DNA of 64,000 nucleotides. It comes from Pseudomonas sp. S35. Its GTDB lineage: Bacteria; Pseudomonadota; Gammaproteobacteria; Pseudomonadales; Pseudomonadaceae. Location: contig NZ_CP019431.1 in NCBI RefSeq assembly GCF_009866765.1, forward strand, positions 2,170,001-2,234,000, written 5' to 3'. The translations under genes and the position numbers were made by a program. Of this stretch, positions 37,470 through 46,291 are shown piece by piece. Below the pieces are notes generated by a model. It saw only the letters and a list, made by a program, of their open reading frames with translations, was not told where the DNA came from and did no database searches. The stretch's first letter is position 1; each line of letters opens with the position of its first letter.

Positions 37470-38399
37470 TTAGATCAGGCCAGCGCTGCGAAGCGCGTCA
37501 GCGATTTCCTTGTCGGCTCCTTCGGCCAGTGGCAGCAGCGGGGAACGCACGGTGGCATGGTCGAGGATGCCACGTGCAACCAGACCATGTTTTAGGGCTA
37601 CTGTGCCTTCCATGTGGGAACCACGGTGGTAGACGTTACGAGTGACCGGCAGAAGCTTGTCGTGAATGGCACGCGCGGCCGGGTAGTCGCGACGCTTACC
37701 GGCAGCGATCAGCTCGATAAGCGGCTCTGGAGTCAGGCTGCCGTAGCCAACCAGCGCGCCGTCCACGTCAAACATGGTGTGCAGCAGGTATTCGTCATGG
37801 CAGGTCAGGATTTGCAGCTCGGGAACTTCACGGCGGATAACCGGGATCTCGGTGTCCCAACGACGCATGTTACGAACACCGTTCTTCATGGCAAACACGC
37901 CAGGCTGCTGGGCAATTTCCAGTTGAGTTTCCAGATCGTAAGTCGCCTTGGTCACGTCTGGGTACTGAAACAGGATAAGAGGCATTCCGCTTTCTTCATA
38001 GATCGCTTTATAGCGGTCCTGAGCGGCACCTTTCTGATAACCGAAACGCAGCCAGCCATGGGAGGGATAAACCAGGCCGGCAGCAGCACCGTTGGCCACG
38101 GCGCGTTTGGCCTCCTCAGCGGCTACCTGAGTGCCTTCGGCAGTGATGCCAGCGATAATTGGCAAACGACCGCCTACCGACTCCTTGAAAGCCTGGATGA
38201 CACGACCTTGTTCTTCCTGTGTCAGGAAGGTTCCCTCACCGGCGTGGCCCAGAACAACCAGTCCTTTGACGCCTTCAAAGCTGCCAAGCCAAGCTCCCAG
38301 TTTCTGGATAGCTGCGTAATCAACCTCACCTTCACGAGTGAACGGCGTGACAGGAGCAGGAACGAGGCCTTTAAGGTCGATGGTGTTTTTAATGCTCAT
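37470..38399 (-). CDS. DHDPS/NAL-family class I aldolase or dehydratase (not a true DapA)
   Basis: This Schiff-base TIM-barrel enzyme of 309 residues has Lys172 (AMKNGV) and Tyr146 (LFQYPDV) in the places of the catalytic Lys and Tyr of dihydrodipicolinate synthase. The usual Thr-Thr of the GTTGE motif is replaced by His52-Ala53 (GHAGEGTFLT), so genuine DapA activity is unlikely. Related enzymes act on 2-keto-3-deoxy acids or other pyruvate-derived compounds. AGAGG lies before ATG 38399. Upstream is an AAHS-type transporter and downstream an OprD porin. The set suggests uptake and one-step cleavage or dehydration of an aromatic or sugar acid. No other pathway enzyme is present in the module. 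Confidence 0.85.
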   Translation of the reverse strand: MSIKNTIDLKGLVPAPVTPFTREGEVDYAAIQKLGAWLGSFEGVKGLVVLGHAGEGTFLTQEEQGRVIQAFKESVGGRLPIIAGITAEGTQVAAEEAKRAVANGAAAGLVYPSHGWLRFGYQKGAAQDRYKAIYEESGMPLILFQYPDVTKATYDLETQLEIAQQPGVFAMKNGVRNMRRWDTEIPVIRREVPELQILTCHDEYLLHTMFDVDGALVGYGSLTPEPLIELIAAGKRRDYPAARAIHDKLLPVTRNVYHRGSHMEGTVALKHGLVARGILDHATVRSPLLPLAEGADKEIADALRSAGLI

Positions 38400-38522
38400 T
38401 TCATTACCTCTGGTTTAGTTAGAATTTCGCAAATAACGCATGCGCGGGCGCAAAACACACTGATGTGTTCTGGATTACTACTGAGTCAGGTACTGCAGTC
38501 TTAATTTCCTGAAAGTTGAAAC

Positions 38523-39914
38523 TTATGGTGAAAGTTCCTCCAGAATTCGGCCTTTGGTTTCAATGGCGAAAAAAGCAGTGACGACGGCTGTCATTAATAA
38601 GACGACCGCAAAGATACCGAACACATATTGAACACCAACGCCAGTCACAGTGAACCCTACAATGATCGGACCCAATGCCGAACCCAATCTTAGCCAGGCA
38701 CTGCCTACGCCCGTGCCCAAGGCTCTTAGACGAGTAGGGTAAAGTTCCGCCGAATATAGGTAGAGCGAGAAAGTCACTGTCTGGACCAACGCATATCCCA
38801 ATCCTGCCAGCACCAGAATTTTGATTGGCGCAGTGGCACCTGTCGTTGCCAATATTGCCAGCGGTATGGCGGCAAGGAACAAGGCACCTATATACCAGCG
38901 ACGTCGACCGACTTTATCAATCAGCAGCGCACATATCACAGCGGCGACCACACCGGCAGCTGAGGTTATGAAGCCATAGGCTAGGCTGGTTTCAAGGGAC
39001 AGATGGAAATGTTGACGGTAGAGCGTTGGCAACCAGGTAATAAGCCCATTGGCGACCATATAGGAGCCGAACCACATGGCCCAGATAACGAGTGAGCGTT
39101 TGAAATAAATACCTTTGAAAAGTTCTCTCCAGCCGCCTTTGTTATTGATCCCATGCATCTGCGGCACTTCGACTGCAGGTTGCAGCGTCTTGCCGGCTTT
39201 AATCGCGCTGTTTTCCAGACGGGTGACAATCCGGTCAGCCTCGTCCAGACGTCCCTTGGACGCGAGCCAGCGCGGCGACTCGAACAGGAAGAAGCGAAGC
39301 GGAATTAGCAGCATGGCGGGGACCAGCCCTACCGCGAACATCGCTTTCCAGCCGTATATCGGTACGAGGAAGTAGCCAATAATCCCGGCTCCTACTAGGC
39401 CCAGCAAAAACATGACTTCGTAAAGAAGAAAGAATTTGCCTCGCTTCTTGGACCCAATCAACTCGTTGATATAGGCGCTCGCCACCGGGACTTCCCCTCC
39501 CGTGCCGATACCCTGTATGAATCTGAAAGCGATCATCATCGCGGCACTGGACGCAAACAGGCAGGCCACGTCCATCGACACAAAGAGCAAGATGGTGAAC
39601 GTCAGGACCTTCATGCGTCCGATTCTTTCGGCCAGCCATCCAAAGAGCAAGGCACCAAACAGCTGCCCCAAATAACCGGCAGAGAGGATCATGCCGATCT
39701 GGGTGCCGCTAAGGCTCCACTCCTTGGCCAGAACCGGCATCGCGTAGGCAATGGCGATCACCGTGTAGCCATCGAAGAACGTTGCGGCGCCAATAATATT
39801 CCTGGCCCAAAACACTTGCCGTGTAATAGGGAGTCGTTCTAGGCGAGCACTAATATTCGCCTGACTATTCACTTTCTCTGGCAAGGGCTCAGTTTCAACT
39901 TGCTGCATCAACAT
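38523..39914 (-). CDS. MFS transporter, aromatic acid:H+ symporter (AAHS) type
   Basis: This 463-residue inner-membrane symporter has 12 predicted helices. The N-terminal FFDGYTVIAIAYAMPVLAKE, the loop GWLAERIGRMKV, then FRFIQGIGTGGEVPVASAYI and FLFESPRWLASKGR are characteristic of the AAHS and sugar-porter-like branches. AAGGAAG lies four bases before ATG 39914, and an in-frame codon 25 positions earlier is rejected. It is the first gene of the minus-strand unit with the DHDPS-family gene, divergent from the IclR regulator across 676 bases. The substrate is probably an aromatic or other organic acid. Confidence 0.88.
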   Translation of the reverse strand: MLMQQVETEPLPEKVNSQANISARLERLPITRQVFWARNIIGAATFFDGYTVIAIAYAMPVLAKEWSLSGTQIGMILSAGYLGQLFGALLFGWLAERIGRMKVLTFTILLFVSMDVACLFASSAAMMIAFRFIQGIGTGGEVPVASAYINELIGSKKRGKFFLLYEVMFLLGLVGAGIIGYFLVPIYGWKAMFAVGLVPAMLLIPLRFFLFESPRWLASKGRLDEADRIVTRLENSAIKAGKTLQPAVEVPQMHGINNKGGWRELFKGIYFKRSLVIWAMWFGSYMVANGLITWLPTLYRQHFHLSLETSLAYGFITSAAGVVAAVICALLIDKVGRRRWYIGALFLAAIPLAILATTGATAPIKILVLAGLGYALVQTVTFSLYLYSAELYPTRLRALGTGVGSAWLRLGSALGPIIVGFTVTGVGVQYVFGIFAVVLLMTAVVTAFFAIETKGRILEELSP

Positions 39915-40380
39915 GGCACTTCCTTTTATTATTGTTTGCGTTATTCGAGGCGAACGAAGCTCGCAGTGAGAAACACAGCGCAATGGCATAGCCGGTTTGA
40001 ACTAACCAGCGCTAGCTCAATTTCATTATTAAATCATCAGTTTCTCGCAACGCCTACTTGATGGACGCGCCCACGACGGCTGTGGAAATGGTCGGGAAGT
40101 TGCCCAACTGATGGATCGAAAGCGTGATTCTCGTTCGGTGTTAAAAAAAACGAGCATGCATGGTCGAAGTACATGGTTTCATGAAAGGAGGTCGGGCTGT
40201 GGAATTGGTCGCAAACTAGAGCGGACCGAGGATACGAGTTAGGCGCAACACGTGAGCTCCATGAGCGGGTCACTGAGAGACGGGCTTTAAAGCGAGTGCC
40301 TTGATCGCGGACGGCGGCATCGGCGAAGCAGGCATATTGCTGAGCAGTGTGGTTCATATTTATTCGCACCTTTTTCTATT

Positions 40381-40395
40381 TTTCGGATTGCGAAA
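40381..40395. promoter_or_regulatory. Candidate IclR operator, copy 1
   Basis: TTTCG-GATTG-CGAAA is an interrupted perfect palindrome in the divergent intergenic region. The same arms and spacing recur at 40547-40561. Confidence 0.5.
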
Positions 40396-40546
40396 TTTTT
40401 TTCTTATTTTCAAATACACTACCACCAGTCTTCTTCAGAGCCCAACCTTTTTTTGGTTCATCGCTATTTTTTCTTTTTATGCCTCAGGCGACCTGAACCC
40501 GTGGTGGGACAAAGCTCCGTCGAATGATATTCTCCGTTTGATATTT

Positions 40547-40561
40547 TTTCGCATTCCGAAA
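40547..40561. promoter_or_regulatory. Candidate IclR operator, copy 2
   Basis: TTTCG-CATTC-CGAAA ends 29 bases before the IclR start codon and is 166 bases from the first copy. The position fits autoregulation. Binding by the adjacent IclR protein is inferred. Confidence 0.55.
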
Positions 40562-40590
40562 AGCATGACCACATCAGGTAGAAATCGAGC

Positions 40591-41430
40591 ATGGCTGCAC
40601 GTATCCCGGAAAAAAACCAAGCCACGGACGCCGCTGGCGAAGATAAAAATCAACGCAGCACTGTTCAGTCACTGGCTAAGGGATTCCGCGTCCTAGAGGC
40701 CTTCACTGCGGAAAGCGATGAGCTTACCTTGAGCCAGATCGCTGACAAGGCGGATCTGGATCCAGGCACCACCTACCGTATGCTGAATACGCTGGTAGAC
40801 CTCGGATATGTGTCTCGAATACCTGAAAGCAAGCGATTTTCCTTAACGCTTAAGATCCTTAATCTGGGCTTTCATGCAATCGCACACACAGACCTGCGTA
40901 GCCTGGTTCGTCCTGTCTTGAGGGGCCTCGTTAGCGAAACTAGTGAAGCCGCCAGTTTCGCTGTTCTGCAGGGCGCAGACGTGCTCTATCTGGAGCGTGT
41001 AAGAGCCGGTATTACTAGGTTGGGTGTGGATATTCGTATCGGCACCACCGTTCCAGCCTGTCAGACAGCGATTGGCCAATCGATCCTGGCGTTCCTGTCC
41101 GAGCAAGAAGTCGCACGCATTGAGGCACTTTCTTCTACTACGCCATTCATCGGCAAGACGCTCGCCAAGCCGCTTTCCAAGGTACTGGAGCAAATTCGAA
41201 AGGACGGGTACTTGATTACAGATTCGCTGTTTGCCGAAGGGCTTAGAATTCTGGCCGTTCCGGTGTTAGATATCGACGGCTATCCTGTCGGGGCCATCAG
41301 TATCGCAGCGCCAGCAGTGCGATGCTCGATCGAGGAACTAGAACGCCGAGCGCTGGCATTGACAATGGTCGCAGCGAAGAATATCGGTCGAGCGCTCCAA
41401 GCTAGCGGAAGCGTGAACTCAAGCCTTTGA
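40591..41430 (+). CDS. IclR-family transcriptional regulator
   Basis: This 279-residue protein has an N-terminal winged helix (about 25-85: VQSLAKGFRVLEAFTAESDE, then LSQIADKADLDPGTTYRMLN) and a C-terminal effector domain (about 100-265, with VLQGADVLYLERV and VPACQTAIGQSILAF). Length and layout match PcaR/PobR-like IclR proteins. It is divergent from the AAHS transporter and DHDPS-family genes, which it most likely controls in response to their substrate. Two identical-arm palindromes upstream are candidate binding sites. Confidence 0.93.
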   Translation: MAARIPEKNQATDAAGEDKNQRSTVQSLAKGFRVLEAFTAESDELTLSQIADKADLDPGTTYRMLNTLVDLGYVSRIPESKRFSLTLKILNLGFHAIAHTDLRSLVRPVLRGLVSETSEAASFAVLQGADVLYLERVRAGITRLGVDIRIGTTVPACQTAIGQSILAFLSEQEVARIEALSSTTPFIGKTLAKPLSKVLEQIRKDGYLITDSLFAEGLRILAVPVLDIDGYPVGAISIAAPAVRCSIEELERRALALTMVAAKNIGRALQASGSVNSSL

Positions 41431-41714
41431 TCACCGCAAACTAGAAGACATCCCGCCAGAGTGCTCTCGATCTGAAAGGCCGGGCGCGGCAAAAGAACCA
41501 CTCGCGTGGGGCCCTGTGATGCGATTGCAGTTGGACTAGCACGTTAGAAGCGACGCGGGCTCCCAGCCCTAGTGATGACCAGTAGGACTTGTTGCGAGCA
41601 ATTACTTAGCTAACGGCCGTCGGCGCTACGTGCGGACAGTGCATAAGCGCTTTTTTCACACTCTGGGCCAAAAGCGGACAGTCCGGGTTGAGCTGAAAAT
41701 CTGCCCTTTCTGTC

Positions 41715-42605
41715 CTACGACCCTATATCGCGTCCCGCTTCGTTCGTCAGCCAATCAATTAACTGGACCACTTCTGGCAACTCGCGTCGCTCTTCCAGAC
41801 TCAGGCAGTAGTAACCAAGCCCGGCTGGCACTTGCAGGTTAAATGGTCGAACCAGGCGGCCATCGGCGAGGTCGCGATGGGAGTTGAATTCGTCGCTCAA
41901 CGCTACGCCGTAGCCGTCGCGCGCAGCCTGCAAGGCCATCGGAAAGCTCTGGATGAATACATCGGGGTCTCCCGGATAAGGCACGCGCGCCGCCACCAGC
42001 CAGCGCCGCCAGAGCATACCGTCGTCTTCATGCAGCAAGCGCTGGTTAGTGAGGTCGGTCGGCTGGCGAACATGCGGCAGCAATTGTGGGCAACACACCG
42101 GGAACATATTCAAACTGCGCAACGGACGCCACCAAAGGCCTTCCCAGGATGGGCTGGCATACAGCAAGGCGACATCAGCTTTTTTCCAGTCAACTTCCGA
42201 AGTCGCAGTTGCGGTAATTACCCGCAGGCGGATCTTGGGATGTTGCGAGCGGAAGGCAAACAGTTTGGGTAGTAGCCAAGTCGTACCCAATACTGGCTCA
42301 GTGCAGATTGTCACCACGGTTAAAGGCGCAGCCGCCTGCACCTCGGTAAGTACCTGGCGCACACCTTGGCCAATTTCGTCCATGCCTCGGGCCACCGCGC
42401 GCTGCAGTACCAGGCCTGCAGGCGTGAGTACCAAGTGGCGCCCCTGCTTTTGGAACAATTCGACCCCCAGGTTGTTCTGCAATGCGCGAATCTGTTGGCT
42501 AACAGCCCCTGGCGTTACATGCAGCTCCGCCGCCGCCGCCCCCAAATGACCGAGGCGTGCCACGACTTCAAACATACGCAAACTATTGAGAGGAGGAAAA
42601 ATCAT
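41715..42605 (-). CDS. LysR-family transcriptional regulator (GcvA-like)
   Basis: This 296-residue LysR-type regulator begins with the helix-turn-helix region LNSLRMFEVVARLGHLGAAA and AELHVTPGAVSQQIRALQNN. A two-lobed co-inducer domain follows. The GcvA-like N-terminus resembles regulators of amino-acid catabolism. ATG 42605 gives the standard N-terminus; the frame is open 36 codons further but that extension looks unlike LysR proteins. It is divergent from the PotF-like binding protein gene, with a 106-base shared control region holding an inverted repeat. It probably regulates that gene and the metallo-hydrolase. Confidence 0.92.
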   Translation of the reverse strand: MIFPPLNSLRMFEVVARLGHLGAAAAELHVTPGAVSQQIRALQNNLGVELFQKQGRHLVLTPAGLVLQRAVARGMDEIGQGVRQVLTEVQAAAPLTVVTICTEPVLGTTWLLPKLFAFRSQHPKIRLRVITATATSEVDWKKADVALLYASPSWEGLWWRPLRSLNMFPVCCPQLLPHVRQPTDLTNQRLLHEDDGMLWRRWLVAARVPYPGDPDVFIQSFPMALQAARDGYGVALSDEFNSHRDLADGRLVRPFNLQVPAGLGYYCLSLEERRELPEVVQLIDWLTNEAGRDIGS

Positions 42606-42622
42606 AGAACTGTTTAGCCCTG

Positions 42623-42650
42623 CTATATGATGAGGCGGAAATTTATATAG
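42623..42650. promoter_or_regulatory. Inverted repeat in the LysR-binding-protein intergenic region
   Basis: CTATAT and ATATAG are separated by 16 bases in the middle of the divergent promoter region. This could be a LysR operator or overlapping -10 elements. The arms are short and AT-rich, so chance is not excluded. Confidence 0.35.
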
Positions 42651-42711
42651 TTTGCATCTCCTGCATGTCCAGCGAAAAATCGGAGCACTCTTACGCATAG
42701 GTCGCTCGCCC

Positions 42712-43842
42712 ATGACTCACTCACGCTGCACACCTATTTGCACACTTCTTTTTATGTTCATGAACGCTGGGTTTTTTCCCGGAACGGTCGGCGCTGCCGA
42801 AACACCGATTCAGCGCACCGTCAATTTGTACGGCTGGGCGGATTACATCGCCCCGCAAACCCTGGCGCGCTTCGAGCAGCAGACCGGTATCCGTGTCAAC
42901 TACGACACCTTCGACAGTACGGATATGCTAGAGGCCAAACTGCTCACCGGCCGCAGTGGCTACGACGTGGTCGTTCCTGGCGTGGCCATGCTCGACCGCC
43001 TGATTCATGCCAAAGCGTTGCAGCCGTCGAACATGCAGGGCTACCCCCAAGCCGCCGAATACGACCTGCAGCTGCTAGGTCAACTTGCTGTGGTTGATCC
43101 CGGCAACCGCTATGCCGTGCCTTACGCCTGGGGCACGACCGGTTTGGCCTTTAACCGCGGCGCCATTGAAAAGCGCATTCCCAACGCTCCGTTAAATAGC
43201 TTCGATTTGCTGTTCAAGCCCGAGTATGCCGACAAGCTCAAAGATTGCGGCATTGCGATTATCGACTCACCGCAGGAAGTGCTTAGCATCGCCTTGCACT
43301 ACTTGGGCAAGAACCCCTACGGCGACAGCAGCGAAGACCTTGCAAAAGCCGGCCACTTGCTGAACCAATTACGCCCCAACTTGCGCTATATCGCTTTTGG
43401 CAAACAGAGCAGCGACCTGGCGAACGGCGACCTTTGCCTGGCGATGACTTACAACGGCGACGCCGTGACCGCCAACGCCCAGGCTATCGAGGCCGGCAAG
43501 GCCCATCGCGTGGAGTACAGTATTCCGCGTGAAGGCACGCTGGCCTGGATCGATACGTTGGCCATCCCGGCCGACGCGCCCCACCCCCAGGAAGCCAAAG
43601 CGTTGATCGAATTCCTCACGAGTTCCACCGCCATGGGGGAACTGACCAATGCGATTCACTACGCCAATGCCAACCCGGCCTCCATGACACATATCAACCA
43701 GGCGTGGCGTGACAATGTCACCCTGTTCCCGTCGAACGAGGTGCGCCAGACCCTGTTCGGTGAAGAGCCGATGAGCGTAAAAACCCTACGCAATCGAACT
43801 CGGGAATGGACCAACTTTCGTAGCCAAGTCAGTAAGGACTAA
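42712..43842 (+). CDS. Polyamine-type ABC transporter substrate-binding protein (PotF/SpuD-like), orphan
   Basis: This periplasmic binding protein of 376 residues has a signal peptide of about 30 residues ending near GTVGAA. The start of the mature protein, VNLYGWADYIAPQTLARFEQ, and TDMLEAKLLTGRSGYDVVVP follow the PotF/SpuD pattern closely. PYAWGTTGLAFNRGAI and TLAWIDTLAIPADAPHP are further family segments. No permease or ATPase genes adjoin it, so it must work with a transporter encoded elsewhere or act as a sensor protein. It is followed two bases later by a metallo-hydrolase gene and is divergent from a LysR regulator. Polyamine binding is likely but not proved. Confidence 0.9.
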   Translation: MTHSRCTPICTLLFMFMNAGFFPGTVGAAETPIQRTVNLYGWADYIAPQTLARFEQQTGIRVNYDTFDSTDMLEAKLLTGRSGYDVVVPGVAMLDRLIHAKALQPSNMQGYPQAAEYDLQLLGQLAVVDPGNRYAVPYAWGTTGLAFNRGAIEKRIPNAPLNSFDLLFKPEYADKLKDCGIAIIDSPQEVLSIALHYLGKNPYGDSSEDLAKAGHLLNQLRPNLRYIAFGKQSSDLANGDLCLAMTYNGDAVTANAQAIEAGKAHRVEYSIPREGTLAWIDTLAIPADAPHPQEAKALIEFLTSSTAMGELTNAIHYANANPASMTHINQAWRDNVTLFPSNEVRQTLFGEEPMSVKTLRNRTREWTNFRSQVSKD

Positions 43843-43844
43843 CC

Positions 43845-44612
43845 GTGGCTATCAAGATTGCTCAGCGCTGGTTTGAACGCAGAACATTATCTGATGGCAT
43901 TACGCTGCTCTGGGAACCCCATGTGCACCCCATGCTGCGCTGCAATATCTGGCACGTGCGCGGCCGCACGCGTGATCTATTGATAGATACCGGGATGGGT
44001 ATCGCAAGCCTGCGTGAAGCGGCGGTGGATTTATTTGAAAAGCCGTTGGCCGCCGTCGCCACCCACAGCCACCTTGATCACACGGGAGGCCTGCACGAGT
44101 TCGACTGCAGGCTCTGTCATGCAGCCGAGGCTGCGCTCTTGGCCAACCCGAGCGAGAAGGACCGCCTTAGTCTGCCAAGCGAGCATTGGTTGGCTCGTTA
44201 TATTCCCGATCTGGAAAGCTCGCGACTGTTAATCGATGCCTTGCCCTACGAAGGTTTCGACCCGCTCGCCTGGCGCCTGCAACCGGCCACGCCGACGCAC
44301 TTGCTGGCTGATGGTGATGTACTCGACCTAGGAGATCGTCATTTTGAAATCTTGCATCTGCCCGGTCATTCGCCCGGCAGTATCGCGCTGTTCGAGAAGC
44401 GCACTGGTATTCTGTTTTCAGGCGATGTGATCTACGACGGCGAACTCCTCGACGACATCCCTGGTGGGGATCGTGCGCACTATATTCATTCCTTGCGTCG
44501 GCTGCGCGAGCTCGCCGTAAAGACCGTGCATGCGGGACATGAAGAGAGTTTTGTTGGCAAGCGACTGGAGGAGCTTGTTTCTTTTAATTTGAAGCTATGG
44601 GAGCGAGGTTGA
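43845..44612 (+). CDS. Metallo-beta-lactamase-fold hydrolase
   Basis: This 255-residue MBL-fold enzyme carries the zinc motif THSHLDHTGG at residues 73-82 (His74, His76, Asp78, His79). Further ligands fit LPGHSPGSIALF, LFSGDVIYDGE and the last His in VHAGHEESF. It starts with GTG two bases after the binding-protein stop, so the genes are coupled. The substrate is unknown; thioester, lactone and amide hydrolysis all occur in this family. Its 3' end overlaps the opposite-strand DOPA-dioxygenase relic by 29 bases. Confidence 0.88.
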   Translation: MAIKIAQRWFERRTLSDGITLLWEPHVHPMLRCNIWHVRGRTRDLLIDTGMGIASLREAAVDLFEKPLAAVATHSHLDHTGGLHEFDCRLCHAAEAALLANPSEKDRLSLPSEHWLARYIPDLESSRLLIDALPYEGFDPLAWRLQPATPTHLLADGDVLDLGDRHFEILHLPGHSPGSIALFEKRTGILFSGDVIYDGELLDDIPGGDRAHYIHSLRRLRELAVKTVHAGHEESFVGKRLEELVSFNLKLWERG

Positions 44613-44958
44613 GGGCGCAAACGTGCTCATATGATAAATCTACATTCCACTGAACGACCGCTATTAGCTGCTGCCAGATGGCATCGCGATGGTCAGCCAA
44701 TTCGTTACGGGTGATGGGGTGGATGAAGATGAGCAACTCACCTCGGTTAAGCGCCAGCCAGGGAACCAATTCTCCAAAGACAGCGGGGCGAAAAGCCAGC
44801 TGACAACTCTAGTCGGGGTGTGGTCCAACCGGCTCCGTCTGCAGGCGCCCCATTTTCAACGTAAATAGCTTGCTGGCGTGCTCACACAAAATGCGGGCTT
44901 GCTCAAACGTCTCGGCGCCGAAATAAACATGTGCGTGAAAGCCACGAATTCGATTCAT
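44584..44958 (-). pseudogene. DOPA 4,5-dioxygenase family gene with an amber stop
   Basis: From ATG 44958 the minus strand reads MNRIRGFHAHVYFGAETFEQ and continues through GRLQTEPVGPHPD. A TAG at 44811-44809 (codon 50) stands where the family has Trp. The frame stays open afterwards (SCQLAFRPAVFGELVPWLAL, then FIHPITRNELADHRDAIW) to a TAA at 44584. Apart from the stop, it matches small DODA-type dioxygenases in length and conserved His motifs. TGG to TAG is a single-base change, so decay is recent or the base call should be checked. Confidence 0.82.
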
Positions 44959-45137
44959 GAATACAATTTGTCTTGTTGAACTTCATCAGTAGTGCAAGAT
45001 TGCTGACGAGGAGACTGGCGTCAAGAGCGCTGACCTACATGACTATCGGCAAGACATACACACTCTCTGAAGTGAGGCTAATTCCCCTGGAATTCTGCCG
45101 CTGTGGTGGCGCCATCACTTTCTGCCTGGTGAAACTC

Positions 45138-45167
45138 TGAAGAAGGGGCCCTTTGGGCCCTTCTTCA
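45138..45167 (-). terminator. Strong hairpin past the end of the minus-strand DHOD operon
   Basis: TGAAGAAGGGGCCC and GGGCCCTTCTTCA form a long GC-rich stem with one bulged G and a three-base loop, about 48 bases past the stop of the DHOD-like gene. A good T tract is missing, but stem strength and position suit a terminator. Confidence 0.6.
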
Positions 45168-45214
45168 CGGCAACATCAATCGCCAACTGTCAGTGATCTC
45201 CCGCCCAAGCCGTT

Positions 45215-46291
45215 TCAGCCTGGAGACCCTGGGCACTCCGGGGCGAAGTGCTTCCACCAGTCCGGTCGATCGGGTTGTTGTTGATAGGTCTGCACTTGGT
45301 CCGCCGCGCTGCCCAGCAACTGCTTCACGCTGAGTCCGCGGCGCAGCATGTACTCATCCAGTTCGTTGACTGCGCGGGACAGCACCTCATAGCCGCCAGT
45401 GAACACGGCGGAGGTTATTTCGGTGGCGCAGGCGCCTGCCAGCAGGAAACGGGCGACGTCCAGTCCATTTCGCGCGCCGTTGGTGGCGATCAGCGGGTAG
45501 TCATCACCCATGGCCTTGCGTGTCATCATCAGCCAGCGTGCGGTCAATGGCAGCGCCCAGGCCCCTCCGATGGCGGCGCTGGTGCCGAGCAGCGGTAATC
45601 CCGTTTCCAGGTCCGGCAGGAACCCCATGAAGCGTCCCATCATCACCACGCTGTCTGCGCCGCCGCGGCGTGCGGCCTGGGCCAGCCCGACCACGTCCTC
45701 GCTCTGCCCGGTGAGCTTGACCCACAGGGGAAGGGTGGTGGCCCGGCGGATGCGCGCCACGATGGCCTCGATGCGCTGTGCGCCGCGCTCCAGGACGATG
45801 GCGCCCTTGGCGGCTTCGTCGCCGTGGGGGGCGCCGATGTTCAGCTCTAGCACGCGCAGCCCCGCTTGTTCGATTTGCCGCGCGTAGTCTGCGCACTGTT
45901 CAAGGTCGCTGAGGATCAGGCTGGGCACCACGTAGGCATCCTGGGTCCGTGCTTCCACATCCAGCGTCGCCAGCTCGGCCAGCCATTCGGCAAAGTCGCG
46001 CTGCACCAGCCCGGAACGACCGAACAGGCTGGCGTCGGGCGGCGGTGAGAAATCCCAAGGCAGGCGGTTCCAGCAGGCGTCCAGCAGCACATAGTCGGTC
46101 TTGTCCAACTGTTGCTTGGCGGCCACCGATTCGTTGGTGGATTTGGCCACGACCGCACTTGCGCCGCTGGCCAGGGCCGCGCGAATGGCATCCCGCGTCA
46201 TGGTCTGTTCGCCGGCACCACAGATGACGGGGTTCTTCAGCAGGACTTGTCCTACTCGTGTAGTCAGTCGCGTCATGTCGAGGTTGCTCAC
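45215..46291 (-). CDS. Dihydroorotate/dihydropyrimidine dehydrogenase-like flavoprotein
   Basis: This 358-residue FMN TIM-barrel oxidoreductase resembles the DHOD/PreA family. Relevant segments are NPVICGAGEQTMTRDAIRAA near the start, VLELNIGAPHGDEA near residue 150, LPLWVKLTGQSEDVVGLAQA near 190, and the phosphate-binding end LIATNGARNGLDVARFLLAG. No iron-sulfur cluster motif is seen, unlike full PreA. It ends a four-gene minus-strand operon, overlapping the DUF6282 gene by four bases. True pyrimidine biosynthesis is unlikely in that setting. Reduction or oxidation of a heterocycle or enoate in an unknown catabolic route is the better guess. Confidence 0.82.
   Translation of the reverse strand: MSNLDMTRLTTRVGQVLLKNPVICGAGEQTMTRDAIRAALASGASAVVAKSTNESVAAKQQLDKTDYVLLDACWNRLPWDFSPPPDASLFGRSGLVQRDFAEWLAELATLDVEARTQDAYVVPSLILSDLEQCADYARQIEQAGLRVLELNIGAPHGDEAAKGAIVLERGAQRIEAIVARIRRATTLPLWVKLTGQSEDVVGLAQAARRGGADSVVMMGRFMGFLPDLETGLPLLGTSAAIGGAWALPLTARWLMMTRKAMGDDYPLIATNGARNGLDVARFLLAGACATEITSAVFTGGYEVLSRAVNELDEYMLRRGLSVKQLLGSAADQVQTYQQQPDRPDWWKHFAPECPGSPG

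Larger units (their letters stand above)
39915..40590. other. Divergent intergenic region between transporter and IclR genes
   Basis: No gene is supported in these 676 bases. The part from 40370 to 40590 is AT-rich and carries two copies of TTTCG-N5-CGAAA, listed separately. A related shorter palindrome, TTCG-AGG-CGAA, occurs near 39943, close to the transporter start. Confidence 0.55.

Noticed and set aside
40037..40369. Minus-strand open frame of 110 codons in the IclR intergenic region
   Set aside because: Composition and sequence look random, there is no ribosome-binding site, and it lies in a promoter region.
45215..46291. Biosynthetic PyrD (dihydroorotate dehydrogenase)
   Set aside because: The operon context is catabolic, and sequence similarity is to the broader DHOD/PreA barrel family only.
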